A stretch of DNA of 64,000 nucleotides. It comes from Paenibacillus radicis (ex Gao et al. 2016). GTDB lineage: Bacteria; Bacillota; Bacilli; Paenibacillales; Paenibacillaceae. The notes beneath the pieces were generated by a model. That model did no database searches. It worked only from the letters and a program-made list of their open reading frames with translations, and was not told the DNA's origin. The translations under genes were made by a program, and so were the position numbers. Shown in pieces: positions 26,089 to 34,677 of this stretch. Location of the stretch: assembly GCF_014641555.1 (NCBI RefSeq), contig NZ_BMHY01000001.1, positions 649,620 to 713,619 of the forward strand, in the 5' to 3' direction. Position 1 is the first letter of the stretch, and each line of letters opens with the position of its first letter.

Positions 26089-27275
26089 TATTTGTAATCA
26101 ACGCCAGCTGTATATTTATTGCCGGCATTCCAGAGCAAATACTCGGTTACTCCGGAGTCCTCCAGCGCTTTAATTTGCGCTTCAACTTCCGCTTTCCCGT
26201 ATTTCACATAATGGCCTTTGCCTAGCCAGCTTGCGGTGAAATCTTGAATCCAAGGCCGGATAATCGGCTTGGACTTGCCGATTGGATCCAATTTTTTATG
26301 CGTATCAACCATTGCACCTTTAATTGTCGCATAAGGGCTTTTGTCAGGGTCCTTTTGTTTGAACCAGCCGGTGCTGTAATGGCTTGGATAAATCATTGGC
26401 GAGATGACGTGAACGTCATTCGAGATTTTTACAAAGTCCTGACCGATACCTTCAGCAGCGGGAACGGATGCCGCATAGCCGAATATATCGACCGATACAC
26501 GTACACCAAGCGGCTCGAGCTGCTCGCGCGCATATTTGACGAATCCGGCGACGACGTTTACGCGGCTGTCATCCGACTTGTCGAATTGGAGAGACTCGGC
26601 TCTTTTCTCGAAACCCTCCGGGAACCGGACATAATCGAACTGGATTTCCTTGAAGCCCAGCCTTGCCGCTTCTTTGGCAATATCGACATTATATTTCCAT
26701 ACTTCCTCGCGGTACGGATTGACGAAGCTTTCACCGCGCCCGTTTTTCCATATCGTGCCGTCGCTATGGAGGAAGCTCAGCTCCGGCTGCTTGCGTGCCA
26801 GCGCTGTATCCTTGAACACTACGATCCGGGCGATGGGATAAATATGATGCTGCTTTAGCGAAGTCATTAAGACGCCGATGTCCTTAATATATTTTTGAGG
26901 CGTTCCCTTTTCCAGCAGCTCTGGCGTTTGTGTAGGATAAGTTATGTACCCGTTGTCGTCTTTGATATCGATAACCATACTGTTTAAGTCCGTGTCGTCA
27001 ACCAGCTTGAGCAGAGACTCCATTCTGGCGCCCCCTGCGCTGTGAGCGGTGACGTAGATGCCCTTGACCACCGGCGCATCCGGCTGAGGATCCTGTTTTT
27101 TGTCGTCTGACGGCAGAACTGGCGTTATGTTCCCGGCAAAGGCGGTCTCGACGATAGTCTGTCCGGCTGCGGCGTTGAGCATGGAAGCTGCAACATGGTT
27201 CGCGGCGGCATTTTCTTCCCCGGTACCTGTCATCAGACTATACATTAACATCATTGTAGAAAAGAAGATGTCCAT
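26088..27275 (-). CDS. DUF4015 putative glycoside hydrolase-like protein
   Basis: 395 aa. A hydrophobic N-terminus (FFSTMMLMYSLM) suggests a signal or anchor, followed by an Ala-rich linker and a TIM-barrel DUF4015 domain from about residue 68. Recognisable stretches: VKGIYVTAHSAGG, NSMVIDIKDDNGYITYPT, PIARIVVFKDTALA, FKEIQFDYVRFPE and SPMIYPSHYSTGWF. The family resembles glycoside hydrolases (the barrel acidic residues in IDIKDD and FDYVRFPE would be catalytic), but no substrate is established. Probably acts at the cell surface. Confidence 0.85.
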   Translation of the reverse strand: MDIFFSTMMLMYSLMTGTGEENAAANHVAASMLNAAAGQTIVETAFAGNITPVLPSDDKKQDPQPDAPVVKGIYVTAHSAGGARMESLLKLVDDTDLNSMVIDIKDDNGYITYPTQTPELLEKGTPQKYIKDIGVLMTSLKQHHIYPIARIVVFKDTALARKQPELSFLHSDGTIWKNGRGESFVNPYREEVWKYNVDIAKEAARLGFKEIQFDYVRFPEGFEKRAESLQFDKSDDSRVNVVAGFVKYAREQLEPLGVRVSVDIFGYAASVPAAEGIGQDFVKISNDVHVISPMIYPSHYSTGWFKQKDPDKSPYATIKGAMVDTHKKLDPIGKSKPIIRPWIQDFTASWLGKGHYVKYGKAEVEAQIKALEDSGVTEYLLWNAGNKYTAGVDYK

Positions 27276-27431
27276 TAAACTCTCTCCCCGCTAGCTATTC
27301 TTCCCAGATTATAAAGCAGAAACGGTCCTCATGACACTTATTTTTTTAAAACGGCTCCATTTTTAAGCTCACCAATTGTTTCTAATTCGTCGATGTCCTG
27401 TTGTGCCGCGGTTAGTTAGGAAGGCAGTGAA

Positions 27432-27463
27432 TAAAAAAGCCTGCTGATATTAATCAGCAGGCT
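27432..27463 (-). terminator. Terminator of small gene at 27497
   Basis: AGCCTGCTGAT and ATCAGCAGGCT pair perfectly; on the minus strand the stem is followed by TTTTTTAT. Confidence 0.8.
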
Positions 27464-27496
27464 CACTTTTATGCAAAATCGCGATTACCCGTACTG

Positions 27497-27691
27497 TCAT
27501 TGAAGCCAAGCTTCTCTTTGATGCTCGCAAATGCTGTGCTGCACGATCTCCATCGCATCCGCCGGCTCCAGAACAGCAAGTCCGTCCCTCAGCACGATGT
27601 TGATTGCCAATTCGCGCTTTGTCAGGAAGGAGCTGAGCTCGGGCGCAAGTTTTTCCACAATCTGCGACAATGTGACGGTTTCCATATCCAC
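27497..27691 (-). CDS. Small cytosolic protein of unknown function
   Basis: 64 aa. The GTG start at 27691 has AAAGGGTGA 8 bases upstream. The sequence (VEKLAPELSSFLTKRELAINIVLRDGL) looks folded and soluble, with one Cys near the C-terminus. A dedicated terminator supports a real gene. Family not recognised. Confidence 0.6.
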   Translation of the reverse strand: MDMETVTLSQIVEKLAPELSSFLTKRELAINIVLRDGLAVLEPADAMEIVQHSICEHQREAWLQ

Positions 27692-27846
27692 CTGAGCATC
27701 ACCCTTTCATGGTAGTTTAAGGGCAAATCATATGGCAAGAAACTTAAACGAACGGGATAACCACATTATAACAGCATCGCATATAAAAACATAGGGATAT
27801 GTATATGATTCCATATCTGTCCATATGCGCTCCGCTCTAATGACCG

Positions 27847-28686
27847 CTATTCCTTCGGTTTGGAGAAATCTCCGACTACGCCTACGGTTTCCACGATGTT
27901 AACGAAAGCCTTCGGGTCAATTGAGACAATCGTCTTCCGCAACTCCTCTAACTCATAGCGTGTCCTGACGGTCATCAGCATATCCCGTTCGATATCGGAA
28001 TAAGCGCCGCGTGTCTTAATGATCGTAATCCCTCTGGGATGCGCGAGGAGCCTGCGAATCAGCTCTTCGGTTTTATTCGTAACGATGAACGCCGTCACCT
28101 TGATGTGGCGGACATGGATAATATCGACTAGTTTTCCTGCGGTATAGATGGCGAGCAGCGAGTACAGGGCGGAATTCCAATCTTTGGTGAAGACAACGAG
28201 AGCGGCAATTACGATCCCATTAAGCGTGAAGATGATCATGCCGATAGGCAAATCACGTCTTCGCGTGACGATGGAGGCGATAATGTCAAAGCCCCCGGAA
28301 GAGCCGCCGTACCGAAGCGTCATGCCGGTGCCGAAGCCCACGATGATGCCGCCGAACACGGCGCCCAGCACAACGTCGTCGGCGACAGCCTCAGTAGGGA
28401 TAATCTGCATGAACAACGTGGAAATAATAACGGTAATAAGACTCCATATTATAAATCTGCGGCCAACGATGAACCACCCCCATACGAGTACGGGGATGTT
28501 GAGCAGCAAATAAAGCCAGCCGATATTGCCTCCTGTTATATAACCGATCATCATGGCGACGCCGGATAATCCGCCGCTTAGAAGCTGATGGGGGATAAGG
28601 AATAAATTAAAACCTGAAGCGATGAGCAGCGACCCGACAACCATCGCGGCGGCAGCGAAAATATTAGTTCGAACATTTTTTTTCAC
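27847..28686 (-). CDS. YitT family membrane protein (DUF161 + DUF2179)
   Basis: 279 aa. About five transmembrane segments in residues 10-190 with the family stretches NLFLIPHQLLSGGLSGVA and GMTLRYGGSSGGFDIIA, then a cytosolic DUF2179 domain (about residues 210-275) including GITIIKTRGAYSDIERDML. Members are widespread in Firmicutes with several paralogues each; the transport function is unknown. Monocistronic. Confidence 0.9.
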   Translation of the reverse strand: MKKNVRTNIFAAAAMVVGSLLIASGFNLFLIPHQLLSGGLSGVAMMIGYITGGNIGWLYLLLNIPVLVWGWFIVGRRFIIWSLITVIISTLFMQIIPTEAVADDVVLGAVFGGIIVGFGTGMTLRYGGSSGGFDIIASIVTRRRDLPIGMIIFTLNGIVIAALVVFTKDWNSALYSLLAIYTAGKLVDIIHVRHIKVTAFIVTNKTEELIRRLLAHPRGITIIKTRGAYSDIERDMLMTVRTRYELEELRKTIVSIDPKAFVNIVETVGVVGDFSKPKE

Positions 28687-28823
28687 AGTGTCCTTCTCCT
28701 TGGAAATGGCTTATGCGGCAGATTCCAAGCCGAAAATAAGCTTAAATACCGCTTGATAAAGATGAACCAGATACTCGGTTAGTATGGCTTTTTTCAGTTA
28801 ACTGGTATTCGTATCGATATTTA

Positions 28824-28832
28824 TGCTATAAT
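28824..28832 (+). promoter_or_regulatory. Candidate extended -10 promoter of cshA
   Basis: TGCTATAAT (TGn plus consensus -10) lies about 50 bp before the helicase start. The -35 region is weak, as is common for extended -10 promoters. Confidence 0.45.
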
Positions 28833-28882
28833 GATTCAGATATTTTTAAGTAGGCTGCAGATAAAAAGGAGTATGAGAAAGT

Positions 28883-30514
28883 TTGAAAACATTTGCTGAA
28901 TTTGGCCTGGAACCGAAAGTGTTGCAGGCAATTACAGAGCTTGGGTTTGAGGAATCCACTCCAATCCAAGACAAGTCCATTCCAATCGCAATGACAGGTA
29001 GCGATATGATCGGTCAAGCACAGACCGGTACAGGTAAAACAGCTGCATTCGGAATTCCGTTGATTAACAAAATTCCAACTAGCGAAGAGCGAATCGTCGC
29101 ATTAATTATGACGCCGACCCGTGAGCTCGCTATCCAAGTAGCTGAGGAAATCGGGAAGCTGACTCGATACAAAGGTCTTCGTTCTTTGCCAATTTATGGA
29201 GGTCAAGAAATCGGCCGCCAAATCCGCGCATTGAAAAAGAAACCGCAAATCATTATCGGAACGCCAGGACGTTTGCTGGATCATATCAACCGCAAAACGA
29301 TTCGTCTTGAAGATGTAAGAACAGTCGTGCTTGATGAAGCGGACGAAATGCTGGACATGGGCTTCATGGAAGATATTCAATCGATCCTGAAGCTTGTACC
29401 GGACGATCGCCAAACGATGCTGTTCTCGGCTACTATGCCTCCGAACATTCAAAAGCTGGCTCAGCAGTTCCTGAAAAATCCGGAACATGTATCGGTCATC
29501 CCGAAACAAGTAACGGCTCCATTGATCGACCAAGCGTACATCGAAGTGCATGAGCGCCAGAAATTCGAAGCACTTAGCCGTTTGCTCGATATGGAATCCC
29601 CTGAGCTTGCGATCATCTTCGGACGTACGAAGCGCCGGGTAGATGAGCTGAGCGAAGGCTTGCAAAAACGCGGATATTCCGCTGACGGCTTGCACGGCGA
29701 CTTGTCGCAGAACCAGCGCGACAACGTGATGCGCAAATTCCGTGACGGCAGCATCGATGTTCTCGTAGCAACGGACGTTGCAGCGCGCGGTCTCGACGTA
29801 TCGGGCGTAACGCATGTTATTAACTTCGATTTGCCGCAAGATCCAGAGAGCTACGTTCACCGGATCGGCCGTACTGGCCGCGCAGGCAAAGAAGGTACAG
29901 CATGGTCGTTCGTAACGCCTCGCGAAACCGATCACCTGCACTTTATCGAGAAAGTAACGCGCCAGCGCATTAGCCGCAAACCGCTTCCAAGCCTTGCAGA
30001 AGCGATTGAAGGCAAACAACGCGTTACGGCTGAACGTATCCTTGAGACGGTAAGCAACGAGGAAAGCTCGGAATATAAAGGCATCGCGATTCAACTGCTT
30101 GATCAATACGATTCCGTTCATCTGCTTGCGGCGGCAATTAAGCTGCTGACAGGCGAGAAAAAGGATATCAACGTTGAGCTGACACCTGAAGAACCGCTTC
30201 GCGCGAAAAAACGCAAGCCGGACATTCGTTCGAACGGACGCCGTTATTCTGGCGGCAGCTCGTTCAACAACGGCGGCAGCGGCAGTGGCAATCGCAGCAG
30301 CAATGGCGGCGGCTACCGCGGACGCGACGATCGTCGTTCTGGCGGCGGTGGCGGCTATCGCGGCAACAGCAGCAATACAGGCGGCAGCGGCGGCTACGGC
30401 AACCGTGACAACGGCAACCGGAACCGCAGCAGCGAAGGTCGCAGCAGCAGTGAAGGACGCAGCGGCGAATCCCGTCGTCCAAAAAGCTCTTCCGAAGACT
30501 ATGTAAATAACTGA
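28883..30514 (+). CDS. cshA: DEAD-box RNA helicase, CshA-like
   Basis: 543 aa. ATP-dependent RNA helicase of the kind that works in ribosome assembly, cold adaptation and the RNA degradosome. Motifs in order: Q motif [12 protein letters not shown] (I), PTRELA (Ia), TPGRL (Ib), VLDEADEM (II), SATMP (III), then [10 protein letters not shown] (V) and [10 protein letters not shown] (VI). The TTG start at 28883 has AAGGAG about 11 bases upstream. From residue ~455 the tail is a low-complexity Gly/Ser/Arg/Asn region with RGG-like elements, longer than in B. subtilis CshA, probably for RNA binding. Confidence 0.93.
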   Translation: MKTFAEFGLEPKVLQAITELGFEESTPIQDKSIPIAMTGSDMIGQAQTGTGKTAAFGIPLINKIPTSEERIVALIMTPTRELAIQVAEEIGKLTRYKGLRSLPIYGGQEIGRQIRALKKKPQIIIGTPGRLLDHINRKTIRLEDVRTVVLDEADEMLDMGFMEDIQSILKLVPDDRQTMLFSATMPPNIQKLAQQFLKNPEHVSVIPKQVTAPLIDQAYIEVHERQKFEALSRLLDMESPELAIIFGRTKRRVDELSEGLQKRGYSADGLHGDLSQNQRDNVMRKFRDGSIDVLVATDVAARGLDVSGVTHVINFDLPQDPESYVHRIGRTGRAGKEGTAWSFVTPRETDHLHFIEKVTRQRISRKPLPSLAEAIEGKQRVTAERILETVSNEESSEYKGIAIQLLDQYDSVHLLAAAIKLLTGEKKDINVELTPEEPLRAKKRKPDIRSNGRRYSGGSSFNNGGSGSGNRSSNGGGYRGRDDRRSGGGGGYRGNSSNTGGSGGYGNRDNGNRNRSSEGRSSSEGRSGESRRPKSSSEDYVNN

Positions 30515-30533
30515 GACAGGCCTTGCTCCAATA

Positions 30534-30587
30534 AACCAGGGAAGTCCGTTATGCCTTGCGGGCATCCCGACTTCCCTGGTTTTTTCT
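30534..30587 (+). terminator. Terminator of cshA
   Basis: AACCAGGGAAGTC and GACTTCCCTGGTT arms, an inner GC stem, then TTTTTTC. Confidence 0.9.
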
Positions 30588-30619
30588 TTGTTAGAATGAG
30601 GAACTATGGCAGTCGGCTG

Positions 30620-30718
30620 TTAGAACAGTACCGATCTTGTGATGATGACCAGAAGAATGAAGAGTACAAGAATGACTCCCGTCGAAGTCCAAAGACCGCC
30701 GTAACCAACGTTGCTCAT
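30620..30718 (-). CDS. YjcZ family sporulation microprotein
   Basis: 32 aa, too short for usual gene calls. It reads MSNVGYGGLW, then TSTGVILVLFILLVIITRS, ending VLF: a Gly/Tyr N-terminus and one membrane helix, the pattern of the YjcZ/YrzC microprotein family found in spore-former coats and membranes. AAAGGAGG lies about 5 bases before the ATG at 30718, a near-ideal ribosome site. A second, similar gene is at 50524-50610 and shares the FILLVII helix core. Confidence 0.85.
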   Translation of the reverse strand: MSNVGYGGLWTSTGVILVLFILLVIITRSVLF

Positions 30719-30858
30719 ATAGCAACCTCCTTTAATGAACGATGTATGGGTGATTACTCTATATCGTATGCCGGTGGGTCATAGCCGTTTAGACAATGGC
30801 CTACAGTTCGAAAAAATGGGCGTTAGAAAGTCATTCTACAATCGTGGAGGCAGATTAA

Positions 30859-31641
30859 ATGGAACCAAGAGGCTTGATGGGCGGGTTTTACAAAATTTCC
30901 GAGTGGATTATGCGATTGGCTGTAATTAATGTCTTGTGGATTATTTGCTCGATTCCTTTCGTTTTTTTTGCATGGGGCGGATTAATGATGGGGCCGGCTA
31001 ATGCAGACGATCAAGCGATCATGAACCAGTTGTATACGGCTTTGGTATTTATGGGGATCGTAGCTCCGTTTACGTTGTTTCCCGCAACCGCTGCCATGTT
31101 CTCTGTCGCAAGGAAATGGGTGATGGGCGAGACGGATGTACCGCTTTTCAAAACGTATTTCCGCAGCTACAAAGAAAACTATTTCCAAAGTATGATTGGC
31201 GGCATTGCGTACACGCTGCTGTTCGGCATCATGATCGTCGATTTTATCGTGTATCAGAAGCAATTGAATTTGATGTCTTATATATTTATTGCGCTGCTGC
31301 TGCTTCTCGTAGTATCGCTGTTCAACTTTTTCTCAATGCTCGCCCATTATCATATGAAAACGTTTCAATTGCTTAAAAATGCCGTTTTGATTACGATCGG
31401 CAAACCGATTCGGTCGTTCTCCACGGCTATTATGGCAGGCGTCGTTTTTTACATGAGTACGCGCTTTACTTTCCTGATTCCGTTCTTCATGGGCAGCATA
31501 ATCGCTTATCTATCGTTCTGGAACTTTCACTTGATCTATCAAAAGCTTCAGGAACAAGCTGAGAAAGCGAAGCAATTGCAAGAGGAAGAAGACGAGTTTG
31601 TAGAGCTTGCAGACGAGGGGCAAAACCCCACCAATAAATAG
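30859..31641 (+). CDS. DUF624 (YesL-type) membrane protein
   Basis: 260 aa with five to six hydrophobic segments. The opening GGFYKISEWIMRLAVINVLWIICSIP and FPATAAMFSVARKWVMGE match the DUF624/YesL family, often found near sugar ABC transporters but of unknown function. The tail is a charged coiled coil (QEQAEKAKQLQEEEDEFVE). GTGGAGG precedes the ATG. No transporter is adjacent here; a strong promoter for the 6S RNA starts 14 bp after the stop. Confidence 0.88.
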   Translation: MEPRGLMGGFYKISEWIMRLAVINVLWIICSIPFVFFAWGGLMMGPANADDQAIMNQLYTALVFMGIVAPFTLFPATAAMFSVARKWVMGETDVPLFKTYFRSYKENYFQSMIGGIAYTLLFGIMIVDFIVYQKQLNLMSYIFIALLLLLVVSLFNFFSMLAHYHMKTFQLLKNAVLITIGKPIRSFSTAIMAGVVFYMSTRFTFLIPFFMGSIIAYLSFWNFHLIYQKLQEQAEKAKQLQEEEDEFVELADEGQNPTNK

Positions 31642-31654
31642 CATGCTCAGAAAG

Positions 31655-31683
31655 TTTACAATTAGGGCCGTAACGACTATAAT
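31655..31683 (+). promoter_or_regulatory. Sigma-A promoter of 6S RNA
   Basis: TTTACA and TATAAT are separated by exactly 17 bp, close to the consensus. The expected transcription start is near 31690. There is no coding start with a ribosome site downstream until ~31931, so it drives a non-coding RNA. Confidence 0.85.
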
Positions 31684-31689
31684 AAGTAG

Positions 31690-31873
31690 TACATCCTGCG
31701 ATGTTCGTTTCGGCTTTTCATTGTTTTGAACCAATGGCTGTTTTACGGGATTCCTAGATTGAAGCGCAGCTGATATGCCCTCAAAAGGGGAAATCAAAAC
31801 CGTTTCTGCGGAGACCCACCTGCGAGAGCGGGTTCAGAAACATGTAAGTCGGACGGCATAGGCGGGTTTTTTT
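31690..31873 (+). ncRNA. ssrS: 6S RNA
   Basis: About 185 nt that begin at the start predicted from the promoter and end in GGCGGG plus seven T. 6S RNA mimics an open promoter and traps sigma-A RNA polymerase in stationary phase. The 5' part CCTGCGATGTTCG and 3' part CGGACGGCATAGGCGGG mirror the conserved 5'/3' ends of bacterial 6S RNA (GATGTTCG and GGCGGCAT in E. coli). By hand it folds into a long rod: CGGCTT with AAGTCG, GTTTTGAACC with GGTTCAGAAAC, GGGATTCC with GGAGACCC, CGCAG with CTGCG, and a terminal CCCT/AGGG hairpin, with a small ACCTGC-GAGA-GCGGGT hairpin in the central bubble. Confidence 0.82.
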
Positions 31874-31933
31874 CTGCTTATTCAGGCGTTTATATATAGG
31901 GTGCTACATAGATGCTGGAAGGGGAGATTGTTG

Positions 31934-32332
31934 TTGTTGAAGCGGACCTTAATCGGGTTGCTGCGGAGTCATGAGCAGACCGGCGACAAAGCTAAAGATC
32001 CGCTGCTGAAGTCGCATTTCTACAAACTTTCCAAGGATAAGGCTTGGGAAGAAGTTGTATCAACGTTGAAGAAGATGCAAGGCTACAAGGTTTTGCATGA
32101 GGTTCAGTCGGTCGGAGAGATCGTCGTTGAGAAAAAAACGGCATTCGGCAGAACGATGGATATTACAGTATCCGTAATTAGTGTCAATCCAGTCAATTCC
32201 GCTGTAGACGTATATTCTGCGTCACGCGGCTCAATGGGCGACTTGGGCTCCAACTATCGCGTCATTCTTGATATTTTCCGTGTGCTGGACAAGAAGCTGG
32301 CTGCTTTCAAAGTTAGTGGCGGCAGCAAATAA
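31934..32332 (+). CDS. DUF1499 domain protein
   Basis: About 132 aa. The start lies in a run of four TTG codons; 31931-31934 is best placed after GGAAGGGGAG. The domain resembles DUF1499: YKLSKDKAWEEVVSTLKKM, then DITVSVISV and the conserved SASRGSMGDLGSNYRVI near residue 105. No signal peptide or metal motif. The function of the family is unknown. It follows the 6S RNA terminator and has its own terminator. Confidence 0.7.
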   Translation: MLKRTLIGLLRSHEQTGDKAKDPLLKSHFYKLSKDKAWEEVVSTLKKMQGYKVLHEVQSVGEIVVEKKTAFGRTMDITVSVISVNPVNSAVDVYSASRGSMGDLGSNYRVILDIFRVLDKKLAAFKVSGGSK

Positions 32333-32340
32333 ATAGATTA

Positions 32341-32376
32341 AAAAAGCGAGGAAGGGTTCCCTTCACTCGCTTTGTT
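32341..32376 (+). terminator. Terminator after DUF1499 gene
   Basis: AAAGCGAG-GAAGGG and CCCTTC-CTCGCTTT arms around a very short loop, followed by a short T-rich tract. Confidence 0.75.
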
Positions 32377-32423
32377 TGTGCGTATAGCCGTTTTGGGCTA
32401 TATGTACGGCTTGTCCGAATCGT

Positions 32424-32942
32424 TTAAACGAGCGCTTTTACAGCGTTGATCGCTTCTTCGTAATTAGGGTGCTCGGTCATTTCGCCGAGATACTCTACGT
32501 AAGCGATCGTATCGTTAGCCTCGATAACGAAGATGGAGCGCTGATCCAGGCCAAGCTCTTGGATATAAACGCCATAAGCTTCGCCGAAGCTGCGGTGCTT
32601 GTAATCGGACAGCAGAGTTACTTTATCAACACCTGCTGCGCCGCACCAGCGGGATTGCGCGAATGGAAGGTCAACACTAACTGTAAGAATGACTACATTG
32701 TCGCCGAGGCTAGCTGCCTCTTCGTTGAAACGACGAGTCTGAGCGTCGCATACACCGGTGTCGATGGATGGTACTACGCTTACGAGTTTCACTTTGCCCG
32801 CGAAGTCCTTCAAGGAAACCTCTTCAACCAATGATTTGTTCAGTACGAAATCCGGAGCCTTGTCTCCCGCTTTCAGTGCCGGGCCGATTAATGTAATTGG
32901 GTTGCCCTTGAATGTGGCAGCGCCAGTACGAGTTTGTGACAT
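32424..32942 (-). CDS. tpx: Thiol peroxidase (Tpx, atypical 2-Cys peroxiredoxin)
   Basis: 172 aa cytosolic peroxidase that reduces H2O2 and alkyl hydroperoxides using thioredoxin. The peroxidatic cysteine is Cys65 in PSIDTGVCDAQTRRF and the resolving cysteine Cys100 in FAQSRWCGAAG, the same spacing as E. coli Tpx (61/95). GAGGAGGATG precedes the ATG. A PerR-box-like sequence lies about 45 bp upstream. Monocistronic. Confidence 0.95.
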   Translation of the reverse strand: MSQTRTGAATFKGNPITLIGPALKAGDKAPDFVLNKSLVEEVSLKDFAGKVKLVSVVPSIDTGVCDAQTRRFNEEAASLGDNVVILTVSVDLPFAQSRWCGAAGVDKVTLLSDYKHRSFGEAYGVYIQELGLDQRSIFVIEANDTIAYVEYLGEMTEHPNYEEAINAVKALV

Positions 32943-32986
32943 AAAACAACATCCTCCTCATTTTTGAATGGTCGATACCAAATTTA

Positions 32987-33001
32987 TTATAATCGTAATG
33001 A
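32987..33001. promoter_or_regulatory. Possible PerR/Fur-like box upstream of tpx
   Basis: TTATAAT-C-GTAATGA agrees with the 7-1-7 PerR pattern (TTATAAT, ATTATAA) at 11 of 14 arm positions. The left half is perfect and the right half weak. It lies in the promoter region of a peroxidase gene, which fits, but A/T-rich matches of this kind arise by chance. Confidence 0.3.
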
Positions 33002-33039
33002 ATCTGCATTGTCCAATAATTGAGAGGTGATCTGACAAC

Positions 33040-33678
33040 ATGATCTTTATACGGTATGAAAGTTTTCGAGTATATTTGCGGATGTATCCGGTAACGTCCG
33101 GTATCATTGCCCTGAACATCGCGTATTTTATTATCGTCGCATTGAGCGGAAGTACGACGGATGGATATCATGTGTATGAATTTGGTTCCTTTTACACAGA
33201 TGCCGACGATCCCTTTAGTTTAGATCAGCCTTGGCGGTACGTAACCTCCATGTTCATGCATGCAGGGCTTATGCATTTGCTGTTTAATATGTTTTCTCTT
33301 CTCGTATTTGCGCCACCTTTGGAGCATCTGTTGCGTAAAGTAAGGTATGGCGTTTTCTATCTGCTTTGCGGCATACTGGCGAACGCGTTTAGTGCCTTGC
33401 TGGCGTTAATTCTAGGAGAGCCTGGTGTTCATGCCGTAGGCGCCTCAGGCGCCATCTACGGCGTTTACGGAGCGTTTCTGTATATTGCGCTGTTTCGCAA
33501 GCCTTGGCTCGATGAGGGCTCCAGGAAGACGGTATATTCCATTCTAATCTTCGGGTTGATCTATTCGGTCATTACACCGCAGATCAGCTTATGGGGACAT
33601 GTGGGAGGCGGATTGGCCGGCTTCTTGCTGTACAGCAGCTTCGACCGGGCGATGGTGCGAAGAAAGAGGATTCGATAA
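33040..33678 (+). CDS. Rhomboid family intramembrane serine protease
   Basis: 212 aa, six transmembrane helices. The catalytic serine is Ser136 in GASGAIYG and the histidine His187 in GHVGGGLAGF; HAGLMHLLFNM carries the conserved H and N of the L1-helix 2 region. GAGAGGTGATC lies before the ATG. It is a compact core rhomboid without the TPR domains of YqgP. The substrate is unknown. Confidence 0.92.
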   Translation: MIFIRYESFRVYLRMYPVTSGIIALNIAYFIIVALSGSTTDGYHVYEFGSFYTDADDPFSLDQPWRYVTSMFMHAGLMHLLFNMFSLLVFAPPLEHLLRKVRYGVFYLLCGILANAFSALLALILGEPGVHAVGASGAIYGVYGAFLYIALFRKPWLDEGSRKTVYSILIFGLIYSVITPQISLWGHVGGGLAGFLLYSSFDRAMVRRKRIR

Positions 33679-33718
33679 CAAAGCTAGAAAATGGAAGAGC
33701 GAAAGATAAGGAGAAGAT

Positions 33719-34624
33719 ATGGAACTTCGTCAGCTTTACTACTTTGTCAAAGTAGCGAAAAAAGAACATGTGACCCAAGCTGCTGAGGAGCTGCATGTGG
33801 CACAGTCGGCGGTCAGCCGGCAAATTCACCAGCTAGAGGAGGAGCTTGGCGTCAAGCTGTTCCTTCAAAAAGGCCGGAATTTGCAGCTGACACCGGTGGG
33901 CCAGCTCTTTCTAAAGCGGGCGGAAGTCATTCTGACCGATTTGGAGAGGGCGGTTGTTGAAATCCACGAATTTCTTGACCCGGAAAAGGGGGAGATTCGG
34001 CTGGGGTTTCCCCACAGCCTTGGCGTCTCGCTCATTCCGCAGGTTGTTGCGGCGTTTCGTAAGCTTCACCCGAATGTAAAGTTCAGGTTCAAGCAAGGGA
34101 TGTATCCGTCCCTCATTCGCGATATGGTGAAAGGCGAGATCGATCTTGCTTTCATATCTCCCTTTCCGGATGAGCATGAGCATGTTTGCGGCGAGGTGCT
34201 GCTGACGGAGGAGCTTTATGCCATTCTTCCTCCTAATCATCGATTTGCGAAGGAAGAATCGATTGAGCTTAGTCAATTAAAGGAGGATACCTTCGTTTTG
34301 TTCAGTGAAGGCTACTCTCTCCGTCCGATTGTATGGGAGGCGTGCCAGGAGGCAGGATTCGTGCCTAAAATCGGTTTTGAAGGCGAAGAGACCGAAACGA
34401 TCCGGGGGCTTGTAGCAGCCGGCATGGGCGTCAGTCTGCTGCCGGAGATGGCACTTCATCATACGGGGCTGCTGGAACCGGCCAAAGTCCGCATCCGCCA
34501 TCCGCTCGTTACACGCAATATTGGCATTATCCATCGTTCCGGAGAGAAGCTTCCGCTTGTTGCAAAGGTTTTCCATGGCTTCTTGATACGCTATTTTCAT
34601 GATCTGCTGAAAAAGCAGCAATAA
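33719..34624 (+). CDS. LysR-type regulator, GltC-like
   Basis: 301 aa. The N-terminal winged helix reads ELRQLYYFVKVAKKEHVTQAAEELHVAQSAVSRQI, and the effector domain contains GEIRLGFPHSLGVSLIPQVV and GLVAAGMGVSLLPE. The similarity to B. subtilis GltC (activator of glutamate synthase genes) runs along the whole length, but the gltAB genes are not adjacent, so the target is open. AAGGAGAAG precedes the ATG. It is 40 bp after the rhomboid gene and could be co-transcribed with it. Confidence 0.85.
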   Translation: MELRQLYYFVKVAKKEHVTQAAEELHVAQSAVSRQIHQLEEELGVKLFLQKGRNLQLTPVGQLFLKRAEVILTDLERAVVEIHEFLDPEKGEIRLGFPHSLGVSLIPQVVAAFRKLHPNVKFRFKQGMYPSLIRDMVKGEIDLAFISPFPDEHEHVCGEVLLTEELYAILPPNHRFAKEESIELSQLKEDTFVLFSEGYSLRPIVWEACQEAGFVPKIGFEGEETETIRGLVAAGMGVSLLPEMALHHTGLLEPAKVRIRHPLVTRNIGIIHRSGEKLPLVAKVFHGFLIRYFHDLLKKQQ

Positions 34625-34660
34625 AAAAGGTATCCCGTTAATAGCGGGATACCTTTTTTT
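34624..34660. terminator. Bidirectional terminator
   Basis: AAAAAAGGTATCCCG and CGGGATACCTTTTTT arms around a short loop, right after the LysR gene stop and just before the stop of the convergent peptidase gene. Confidence 0.9.
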
Positions 34661-34677
34661 ATTGCTTTGTTTCCAAA

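Noticed and set aside
29102..30565. 487-aa minus-strand open frame opposite cshA
   Set aside because: An antisense frame lacking stops because of codon bias in cshA; the C-terminal Ala/Val repeats mirror the Gly/Ser codons.
31510..31797. Minus-strand 95-aa open frame with a hydrophobic stretch
   Set aside because: It is antisense to the end of the DUF624 gene and to the 6S RNA and its promoter, starts with TTG without a ribosome site, and has no recognised family.
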